Source of the DNA: Pseudomonas oleovorans subsp. oleovorans
GTDB lineage: Bacteria; Pseudomonadota; Gammaproteobacteria; Pseudomonadales; Pseudomonadaceae
Direction of reading: 5' to 3'
Length of the DNA stretch: 64,000 bases
Assembly (NCBI RefSeq): GCF_002197815.1
Contig: NZ_NIUB01000029.1
Span: forward strand, 1 to 64,000
The translations under genes and the position numbers were made by a program. This document shows positions 26,271 to 33,375 of this stretch, piece after piece (position 1 is the stretch's first letter; each line of letters starts with the position of its first letter). Under the pieces are notes generated by a model. It did no database searches, was not told the DNA's origin, and saw nothing but the letters and a program-made list of their open reading frames with translations.

Positions 26271-26320
26271 GGCGGGTGAAACCCGCCAGACCGACAACGG
26301 CGGGTTGCACCCGCCCTACG
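26267..26320. repeat. GTAGGGCGGGTGAAACCCGCC repeat doublet after cueR
   Basis: Facing units GTAGGGCGGG-tga-AACCCGCC and GGCGGGTTGCACCCGCCC, followed by TACG. The first supplies the cueR stop codon. Similar units occur at 45098, 45284 and 57932. A GCGCACCCTACG fragment follows at about 26385-26400. Confidence 0.85.
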
Positions 26321-26422
26321 TCAGTGGCGCCGCCAGTTCTAAAGCCCCTCCCATAGCACCGGGCGCAACGTGAGGATGTGCGCACGGCGCACCCTACGGA
26401 GCAGAGCCCGGCAAAAGCTTTA

Positions 26423-27310
26423 TCAGCGCATCCAGGGCGGGATCGGCTCGGCGTCCTTGGGTTCGTCTTCGGCGTTGAGCAGGGCCTGCTTTTTCGCCTC
26501 TTCGGCCAGGGCGGCCTTGATCTCGCGCATCACCGCGTCGATATCGGCAGCGTCCTCGGGTTCGGCGAATTCGCCGGTCAGCTGCGTATCGGGCAGCAGT
26601 TTGCCGGCCTCGTAGAGCGCCCACATTTCCTTGGCGTACTTGGTGTATCTCAGCTCGGGGGCGAACTGGCCGAAGTACTCGGCCATGTTGCGTACGTCAC
26701 GTTCGAGCATGCTGAAGGCATGGTTGTTGGCGGCGGCATCCACGGCTTGCGGCAGATCGATGATCACCGGGCCTTCGGGGCCAAGCAGCACGTTGAACTC
26801 CGACAGGTCGCCGTGCACTAGGCCGGCGCAGAGCATCTTGACGATCTCCTGGATCATGAAGGCGTGAAATTCACGCGCGTCGTCCGGGTGCAGGTCGACG
26901 TCATTGAGCCGCGGCGCAACATCACCCTCGCCATCACCGACCAGTTCCATCAGCAGTACGCCGTCGAGAAAGTCGTAGGGTTTGGGTACACGCACGCCGG
27001 CATTGGCCAGGCGAAACAACGCAGCGACCTCGGCGTTCTGCCATGCGCTTTCCTGCTCCTTGCGACCATATTTGCTGCCCTTGGCCATGGCCCGCGCCTG
27101 GCGACTGCCGCGTACCTTGCGGCCTTCCTGGTACTCGGACGCCTGGCGGAAGCTGCGTTTGTTGGCCTCCTTGTAGACCTTGGCGCAGCGCAATTCATCG
27201 CCACAGCGCACCACATAGACCGCTGCTTCCTTACCGCTCATCAGTGGTCGCAGCACCTCATCCACCAGGCCATCCTCGACCAGGGGTTCAATACGTTTGG
27301 GCGTCTTCAT
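26423..27310 (-). CDS. RIO1-family serine protein kinase
   Basis: A 295-residue atypical kinase. LMSGKEAAVYVVRCGDELRCAKVYK holds the ATP-loop replacement and catalytic Lys. The catalytic loop is LVHGDLSEFNVLL (Asp and Asn present) and the metal-binding motif is VIIDLPQAV. A basic stretch (SRQARAMAKGSKYGRKEQE) lies in the N-lobe insert typical of RIO1. The C-terminal tail is acidic and Glu/Ala-rich. Bacterial RIO kinases are poorly characterised; the substrate is unknown. It is convergent with cueR across repeats. Confidence 0.9.
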   Translation of the reverse strand: MKTPKRIEPLVEDGLVDEVLRPLMSGKEAAVYVVRCGDELRCAKVYKEANKRSFRQASEYQEGRKVRGSRQARAMAKGSKYGRKEQESAWQNAEVAALFRLANAGVRVPKPYDFLDGVLLMELVGDGEGDVAPRLNDVDLHPDDAREFHAFMIQEIVKMLCAGLVHGDLSEFNVLLGPEGPVIIDLPQAVDAAANNHAFSMLERDVRNMAEYFGQFAPELRYTKYAKEMWALYEAGKLLPDTQLTGEFAEPEDAADIDAVMREIKAALAEEAKKQALLNAEDEPKDAEPIPPWMR

Positions 27311-27397
27311 CGGTGTGGATCACGGGTCCTTTCTGACGGAGAAAATAATTACGGCGCCATCCTCGCATAGCCAGAGGCGTATGCCGACTGTTGATCA

Positions 27398-27820
27398 TCA
27401 TGCACTGACCAGATGACGCCTGAGCGCCTCGATGGCATAGCGCACTTTGGCCGGTTGCGCATCGCGCCGTGGCGTAACGATATGCAGGCCGATAGGCTCG
27501 AGTTGCCAATCCGGCAGCAGCGGCAACAGCTCGCCGCGAGCCAGCAGTTCACGGACTTCCGGCACCGGCTGCAGCGACACGCCCATACCCGCCAGGGTGA
27601 ATTGACGCGCGGCCAGGATGTTGTTGCAGCTGATGCGCGTCTCCAGCCGCAGGCGCTGCTGCACGCCACCGGGGCCAAGCACGGTCAGGTGCTGGCTGCG
27701 CTCCAGATGCAGGCCGATCCAGTCGAGCTTGAGCAATTGCGACGCCTGGAGGGTATCGTCGGCAGTCACTTCGAACGCTTCGCCTGGCAGGAGGAGCTGA
27801 CTCTGGACTGGCAGCCCATC
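27398..27820 (-). pseudogene. LysR-family regulator, C-terminal fragment only
   Basis: About 140 residues match the second half of a LysR effector domain: GEAFEVTADDTLQASQLLKLDWIGLHL, TRISCNNILAARQFTLAGMGVSLQPV, and REL-ARGELLPLLPDWQLEP-x-GLHIV. The helix-turn-helix and first half of the effector domain are missing. Upstream of about 27820 the frame runs into the antisense of pxpA and is meaningless. The break is 7 bases from the pxpA stop, so a deletion probably joined the two genes. No start codon is plausible. Confidence 0.85.
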
Positions 27821-27827
27821 TGATCCC

Positions 27828-28571
27828 TCAAAGCGCATCCAGCCGAGCGCGCAAACGGCGCAACACCGCCAGCAACTCGGGGTTGTCGCCATGCACGCAG
27901 AGGCTGTCAGCCCGCAGCCGCAGCGGCTTGCCATCGATATCGGCAAAGGACTCGCCGCTGGCAATGGCCAACGCCTGGTCCAGGGTTCGCTCGGGATCAT
28001 GGTGCACCGCGCCGCTGAGCCGGCGTGGCGCCAGTTGCCCATCTGACAGATAGGCGCGGTCAGCGAACGCCTCGAACATCAGCGGCACATCGGCCTCGTC
28101 AGCCAGACGCAGCTCCCGATCATTGTCAGCCAGCGCCAGCACCATCAGCGGCAGACCCTTGCGGTAGCTGGCACAGGCATCGAGTACCGCGGTGAGCAGC
28201 GCATCATCACGAACCAGATCGTTGTAAAGCGCGCCATGCGGTTTGACGTAAGCCAGCTGACAGCCGCGCGCTCGGCAAAAGGCATCCAGCGCCCCCACCT
28301 GATACAGCACCAGCGCGCGAACCTCTTCCGGCGAGCACTGCAGATGACGCCGACCAAAGCCCTGCAGATCCGGATAGGAAGGATGCGCGCCAATGCTCAC
28401 GCCATGCGCCACCGCCAGTTCGACGCTACGCGCCATGATCAGCGGATCGCCCGCATGGAAGCCGCACGCCAGGTTGGCCTGATCGATCAGCGGCATGGCC
28501 AGTTCATCGTCGCCCATGCGCCAGGCGCCGAAGCCCTCGCCCATGTCGCAGTTGAGAAGAATAGGGTTCAT
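27828..28571 (-). CDS. pxpA: 5-oxoprolinase subunit PxpA (LamB/YcsF family)
   Basis: A 247-residue LamB/YcsF protein. MNPILLNCDMGEGFGAWRMGDDE is the conserved start, and ANLACGFHAGDP, GAHPSYPDLQGFGRR and VKPHGALYNDL are diagnostic. PxpA works with PxpB and PxpC in ATP-dependent opening of 5-oxoproline, but no pxpBC genes lie in the window, and the neighbour on its 3' side is the LysR fragment. The other subunits may have been deleted or lie elsewhere. The protein itself appears full length. Confidence 0.9.
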   Translation of the reverse strand: MNPILLNCDMGEGFGAWRMGDDELAMPLIDQANLACGFHAGDPLIMARSVELAVAHGVSIGAHPSYPDLQGFGRRHLQCSPEEVRALVLYQVGALDAFCRARGCQLAYVKPHGALYNDLVRDDALLTAVLDACASYRKGLPLMVLALADNDRELRLADEADVPLMFEAFADRAYLSDGQLAPRRLSGAVHHDPERTLDQALAIASGESFADIDGKPLRLRADSLCVHGDNPELLAVLRRLRARLDAL

Positions 28572-28622
28572 GCCGGCAGCTTAGAGCGCCAGGAAAGCCT
28601 GCGTAAAGCTCGCCGATCACTC

Positions 28623-28641
28623 GATAATTAATCTCATTTAC
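28623..28641. promoter_or_regulatory. Candidate Fur box upstream of the broken TonB receptor gene
   Basis: GATAATTAATCTCATTTAC matches the 19-bp Fur consensus at 13 of 19 positions by my count. It lies about 160 bases before the receptor start. A weaker candidate lies near 28730-28746. Consensus inference only. Confidence 0.4.
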
Positions 28642-28799
28642 AAAATTTACACCTGCCTGCAGCCCAACCACCACGGCCTCTCCAGCCGGTTGCCATGCCC
28701 ACCGATATCATCCGCAATTGAACCTTATATGCAAATCACTATCATCCCGGCCGTTTGCAACCGTTCCGCCTGCACCCTCTTACTGCCAGGAGTAGATCG

Positions 28800-31034
28800 A
28801 TGTCCGCCCTCAATTCCCGCACCGCCTTGGCCAGCGCCATTGCCTTGATCGCCAGTTTCGGCGCCCAGGCCAACGAGCCTATCGCCCTGGGCGATGTGGT
28901 AGTCAGTGCTTCCGGCTTCGAGCAGAAGATCACCGAAGCCCCGGCCAGCATCAGTGTGATCAGCCGCGAGGAGTTGCAGCAGAAGCGCTACAACAACTTG
29001 GCACAGGCATTGGGTGACGTTGAGGGCATCGATATCGGCCAGGGCACTGGCAAGACCGGCGGGCTGAACATCAGCATCCGTGGCATGCCTAGCCAATACA
29101 CCCTGATCCTGATCGACGGCCGCCGTCAGAATGCAGCCGGCAATGTCACCCCAAATGGTTTCAATGAGACCTCCACCAGTTTCATGCCGCCGATGTCCGC
29201 CATCGAGCGTATCGAAGTGATTCGCGGGCCTATGTCGACCCTGTATGGCTCCGACGCCATGGGCGGGGTGATCAATATCATCACCCGCAAGGTTGGCAAA
29301 GAGTGGACGGGCTCTTTGACCCAAGACTACACCTATCAGGAAAATCGCGATTTCGGCGATACCCGCAGCACCAGCATCTACGCCAGCGGTCCGCTGATCG
29401 ACGAGCTGCTGGGCCTGCAAGTACGGGGAAGCCTGTTCAATCGCGAAGAATCCGACCTGAGCTACGGCAACGGCGTGGAAGTCAGCAAGCGCGGCCCATC
29501 CCCAGTCGATGGTGGTACCAACAATCTGGGCGCACGCCTGACTCTCACGCCGCACGAGAATCACGACTTCGGTCTGGACATTGAGCGCAGCCGCCAGAAG
29601 TACAACGAAGTACAACAACGATGAGTGCCAGCTCGGCAGTCTCGATGGCTTGAACCGCGACTGCACTGCCAATGCCACCACCGCCAATGGTTATGCCGAC
29701 GAGTTACGTTTCGAACGCGAGCAGATCGCCATGACCCACACCGCGCGTCTGGACTTCGGCACTCTGGATTCCAGCCTGATGCACAACCGCACCGAAACCA
29801 TCGGCCGTACCATTCCAGGTAACGTTATCGGCAATAGCTCCGGCATCCCAGGCACGCTGATTGGTGATGATCGCGATCTGGAGACAACCAACCTGGTTTT
29901 CGACAGCAAACTCGTAGCACCAATAGGTGAGTCGCACATTGCAACCCTCGGCGGTCAGTGGTGGAAAGCCGAAATGACGGACGGCATCGCACTGGACGAG
30001 TTCGAGCAAAAAACCTGGGCACTCTTCGCCGAAGATGAATGGCGCCTGCGTGATGATCTGGCCCTGACCTTGGGTGCTCGTTATGACGACCACGAAGCCT
30101 TCGGCGGCCACGTCAGCCCGCGCGCCTATCTGGTGTGGAATACCACTGACAGCTGGACACTCAAAGGAGGCATCAGCCGTGGGTACAAGACTCCGGATCT
30201 GAACGACCTGCATGGCGGCATCAACGGTGTCACCAGCCAGGGACAAGTCGTCACCATCGGCAACCCAAACCTGAAGCCTGAGACGACCACCAGCACCGAA
30301 TTTGGCGTCTACTTCGACAGCCTGTCCGGCTTCAACGCCAACGCCACGCTGTTCCACAACAAATTCAAGGACAAGATCGCCAGCGGTGATCCGGTCGCAG
30401 ATCCGCTGTGCAGCGGTAACGCTGCAAGTGGCGGACTCCGGCTGGCACCTGCTCGCAGCAGATAAATATCGACGAGGCGGTCACCCAGGGCCTGGAACTG
30501 GCTGCCAGCTGGAACTTCGCGCCGGCCTGGACACTTTCTGGCAATTACACCTACACCGACAGCGAACAGAAAAGCGGCGACAACAAGGGTGAACCGCTAA
30601 CCAACACGCCGGAACACCTGGCCAATGCGAAGCTCGCCTGGCAGACCACTGATCGTCTCAACCTCTGGCTGAAGAGCGAATACCGTGGTGAGCGTGCTCG
30701 CTTCACTTCGAAATACGAGAACCTGGCCAACACCAACGGCAGCTACTCCACCAACCAGTCCATCTACGACACCCTGGGCAAGAACACCAAGGCCTATACC
30801 TTGTTCCATCTGGGTGGCTCGTTCAAAGCCTCGCAAAACGTGACGCTCAATGCGGCAATCTACAACCTGCTCGACAAGGACTTCGTCAAAGGTAAGGCCT
30901 ACACCACTTACGCCAATAGCGGTGCAGCCAATGGCACGGCCTACGGTACGGACTATATCCAGAGCACCCAGTCCACCACAGGCGTAATGGAAGAAGGCCG
31001 CCGCCTGTGGCTGTCGGCAGTAGTCGAATTCTGA
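28800..31034 (+). pseudogene. TonB-dependent outer-membrane receptor (FepA/CirA-like), two frameshifts
   Basis: Reading begins at ATG 28800 after CAGGAG, with a signal peptide (ALIASFGAQA). The plug domain follows: LGDVVVSASGFEQKITEAPASISVIS, NISIRGMPSQYTLILIDGRR, IERIEVIRGPMSTLYGSDAMGGVINIIT. At 29598-29616 the unit AAGTACAACG is tandemly duplicated; removing one 10-bp copy restores RQKYNNDE and links to the next frame, which continues to about 30430. A second indel between about 30425 and 30460 returns to the original frame through NIDEAVTQGLELAASWNF, ending in the barrel signature GRRLWLSAVVEF. Intact length would be about 740 residues. The likely ligand was a catecholate siderophore or colicin-type substrate. 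Either frameshift alone would abolish the barrel. Confidence 0.88.
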
Positions 31035-31059
31035 CGGTCACCCCACAACGCAAAACGCC

Positions 31060-31239
31060 AGCCCTGGGGCTAATGCCAGTCAGTTAAGCCGTCGCACTCG
31101 ATCTTTGTAGGAGCCGGCTTGCCGGCGATCCGCCATAAAAAGCATCGCCAGCAAGCTGGCTCCTACGAAAAACGCCCCCTCTACTGCAAGTAGGAGGGGG
31201 TGGTAAAGAACTTATCTGATCAGCATTAGCCCTGAGGCT
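31060..31239. mobile_element. IS4-type MITE no. 2 in a terminator-like palindrome, 12-bp target duplication
   Basis: AGCCCTGGGGCT (31060-31071) and AGCCCTGAGGCT (31228-31239) flank a 156-bp element whose ends are AATGCCAGTCAGTTAAG and the inverse of AATGCTGATCAGATAAG. The outer flanks (cgCC/GGcg) continue the palindrome, so the uninterrupted site would read GCCAGCC-ctga-GGCTGGC, a likely terminator hairpin of the TonB receptor gene. The cargo is a RAYT-type REP doublet plus a CCCCCTCTACT...AGTAGGAGGGGG hairpin (about 31173-31200). Confidence 0.8.
31107..31166. repeat. REP doublet of the RAYT-associated type
   Basis: GTAGGAGCCGGCTTGCCGG faces CCAGCAAGCTGGCTCCTAC, joined by about 22 bases. It is carried inside the IS4-type MITE. 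Confidence 0.85.
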
Positions 31240-31388
31240 GGCGCTCTGCTTTCTAGCAATTGCCGACCCTGCAGGTGGGAAGCCACACCACTGCAGTCAT
31301 CAGCGGCAGATCATCGAACAGTAAGCCGCAGCCAACTCGACATGGCGCGAACATTGGCCGTAGAAGCCATCTGCCAAAGAATGTTGGT
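31240..31388. other. Intergenic sequence with nothing recognisable
   Basis: About 150 bases between the MITE and the stop of the hydroxyacid oxidase gene. No gene-like frame, repeat or regulatory site stood out. Confidence 0.5.
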
Positions 31389-32501
31389 CTAGCGAGTGGC
31401 AGGACGCCAGATCACATCCGGCCCGATGCTGGCCAGGTCGGCGCAACCGGTCAGGGCCATGGCCACCTCCAGCTCCGCGCGCAGCAGCTGCAGCACGTGC
31501 GCTACCCCGACCGCACCGGCCGCTGCCAAGCCAAAGACGTAGGGCCTGCCAACCAGCACGGCGTCCGCTCCCAACGCCAGCGCCTTGTGGATATCGCTGC
31601 CACGGCGAATGCCACCATCGAGCAACAGTGGCATCCGTCCTTGCACAACTGCCGCGATTTCGGGCAGCACGTCGATGGTAGCCGGCAGGCCGTCCAGCGT
31701 ACGTCCGCCATGGTTGGAGACGATCAGGCCATCCACGCCCGCCGCCAGCGCCTGTTCGGCATCAACTCTGCTCATGACGCCTTTGAGCAGAATCGGCAAA
31801 CGCGTCTGCTCGCGCAGCCAGGTGAGGTCGGCCCAGGTCGGCGCCGCGGCCAGCAGTGGGCCGCCCAGGAGCAGGCTGCTGTTCTGCGAGTCGGCCTGCG
31901 CCTGCAAGGGTCGCATCCCACGCAGATTGACTGCCTCGACGCCCGCCGGCAGGGCGAAGCCGGCGCGCTGTTCGCGATTGCGCACGCCGTTGACCGGGGC
32001 ATCCACCGTCAGCACCAGCGCCTGGTAGCCGGCGCTTTCTGCACGGCGGATCAAGGCCGCAGTGAACTCGCGATCAGGCTGGATATACAGCTGGAACCAC
32101 AGCGGTGCCTGCGCCTGCGCCGCAATGGCTTCCAGCTCGACACTGGCCTGGGTGCTGACCACCATGCCCGCGCCCAGTGCAGCCGCCGCAAGTACGCTGG
32201 CCAACTCGCCATCGGGATGGGCGAGCTTCTGGTACGCCACTGGCGCAAGAAAGATCGGGTGGGCGAAATCCTGGCCGAACAGACTCAGGCGCGTATTGCC
32301 GCCGCTCAGGTCTTGCAGCACTCGGCTACGCAGACGCAGACGCTCGAACGCCGCCCGGTTGTCCGCCAGGGTCAGCTCATCCGCCGCGCCGCCGGCCAGG
32401 TAGGCCCATGCCTGTTCGCTCATGCGTTCGCGGGCATAGGGCTCGTAGTCGACGACGGCGGCGATGGTCGGCGGAATCTGCTGCAGCGTGGGCAATGGCA
32501 T
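31389..32501 (-). CDS. FMN-dependent alpha-hydroxy-acid oxidase/dehydrogenase
   Basis: A 370-residue TIM-barrel flavoenzyme. The ATG at 32501 (MPLPTLQQIPPTIAAVVDYE) is the likely start; an upstream extension would overlap piuC. Landmarks are FLAPVAYQKLAHPDGE, STQASVELEAIA, LTVDAPVNGVRNREQR, the flavin-N1 Lys in LLKGVMS, the catalytic pair SNHGGRTLDG, and the phosphate site DGGIRRGSDIHKALALGADAVLVGRP. It should oxidise L-lactate or another L-2-hydroxy acid. It follows piuC by 62 bases on the same strand, an unusual association with an iron-uptake locus. Confidence 0.88.
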   Translation of the reverse strand: MPLPTLQQIPPTIAAVVDYEPYARERMSEQAWAYLAGGAADELTLADNRAAFERLRLRSRVLQDLSGGNTRLSLFGQDFAHPIFLAPVAYQKLAHPDGELASVLAAAALGAGMVVSTQASVELEAIAAQAQAPLWFQLYIQPDREFTAALIRRAESAGYQALVLTVDAPVNGVRNREQRAGFALPAGVEAVNLRGMRPLQAQADSQNSSLLLGGPLLAAAPTWADLTWLREQTRLPILLKGVMSRVDAEQALAAGVDGLIVSNHGGRTLDGLPATIDVLPEIAAVVQGRMPLLLDGGIRRGSDIHKALALGADAVLVGRPYVFGLAAAGAVGVAHVLQLLRAELEVAMALTGCADLASIGPDVIWRPATR

Positions 32502-32563
32502 GCTGTTTCTCGGCGGGTCGGTGCGTGGAGGACAACGTTCGATCAGGGTGATGGATCGAGCGC

Positions 32564-33232
32564 TCAGGTCTGCGTCCATTGCCGCAGCAGGTTGTGGTAA
32601 ATCCCGGTCAAGCGCACTAGCTCTGGGCTGTCTGGCACCTGCTGGCGCAGCGTCTGGATGCTGTCATCGAGTTCCAGCAGCACGTTGCGCTGCTCGTCCT
32701 GGCGCACCAGGCTCTGCACCCAGAAGAACGAAGCCAGACGCGCACCGCGGGTCACCGGTTCGACCCGATGCGGGCTGCCGCTGGAATAGAGAACCAGATG
32801 GCCGGCCGGCAGTTTGATGCGCTGGTCCTGCACCACCAGTTCACCGCCTTCGTACTCGTCCGGCTCGCTGAAAAACAGGGTGGCCGACAGGTCGGCACGA
32901 ATACGATGCGGCGTGCCCGGCACGCTGAATACCGCATTGTCGATATGGTCGCCGTAGGCGCCACCCCCGGCATAGCGATTGAAGCGCGGCGGTACCACTT
33001 TCAGCGGCAACGCGGCAGCCATGAAACGCGGATGCTGGGCCAGGCAGGCCAGGATGAAATCGCCCAGCTGCTGCGTCAGTGGATCATCCTGAGCGAGCTG
33101 CTGGTTGGCCTTGACGTTCACCGCCTGGTGCCCAGCCGTCAGCCGGCCATCCTGCCAGTTGCCGCCTGCGAGCGCGGTGCGGCACTGCTGCAGCTGTTCG
33201 GCATTCAGCACGTCGGGAATGCTCAGCATCAT
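32564..33232 (-). CDS. piuC: PiuC-type Fe(II)/2-oxoglutarate dioxygenase (PKHD hydroxylase)
   Basis: A 222-residue 2OG-Fe(II) oxygenase starting MMLSIPDVLNAEQLQQC. The iron ligands are HID in YGDHIDNAVFS and the distal His in GSPHRVEPVTRG, with the 2OG-binding Arg following. The double-stranded beta-helix segment FFSEPDEYEGGELVV and the tail IQTLRQQVPDSPELVRLTGIYHNLLRQW match PiuC/YbiX. It lies downstream of the piuA-type receptor gene, as in P. aeruginosa, and is iron-regulated there. Its substrate is not established. Confidence 0.93.
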   Translation of the reverse strand: MMLSIPDVLNAEQLQQCRTALAGGNWQDGRLTAGHQAVNVKANQQLAQDDPLTQQLGDFILACLAQHPRFMAAALPLKVVPPRFNRYAGGGAYGDHIDNAVFSVPGTPHRIRADLSATLFFSEPDEYEGGELVVQDQRIKLPAGHLVLYSSGSPHRVEPVTRGARLASFFWVQSLVRQDEQRNVLLELDDSIQTLRQQVPDSPELVRLTGIYHNLLRQWTQT

Positions 33233-33256
33233 GTTCGGGGTTCTCCAGGCCAATCG

Positions 33257-33276
33257 CCGTTGCGAATGATTCTAAA
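33257..33276 (-). promoter_or_regulatory. Candidate Fur half-sites upstream of piuC
   Basis: Minus-strand TTAGAATCATTCGCAACG resembles GATAATGATAATCATTATC in its central AATCATT, about 25 bases before the piuC start. It lies between the piuA terminator and piuC, so piuC may have its own iron-regulated promoter. Consensus match only. Confidence 0.35.
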
Positions 33277-33328
33277 GGGCTGCAGCACTCGGACAGAAGC
33301 CCGATCTGCTGTCGCCACCAAAATGAAA

Positions 33329-33358
33329 ACGCCCCGAGAGCGCTGCAATCGGGGCGTT
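33329..33358 (-). terminator. Intrinsic terminator after piuA
   Basis: Stem AACGCCCCGA/TCGGGGCGTT with a 10-base loop. On the minus strand it is followed by TTCATTTT, and it lies 17 bases after the piuA stop. Confidence 0.85.
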
Positions 33359-33375
33359 GTACCACTCAAGCGTGC

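Noticed and set aside
31260..32600. Plus-strand open frame of 446 codons
   Set aside because: Antisense to the FMN hydroxyacid oxidase gene.
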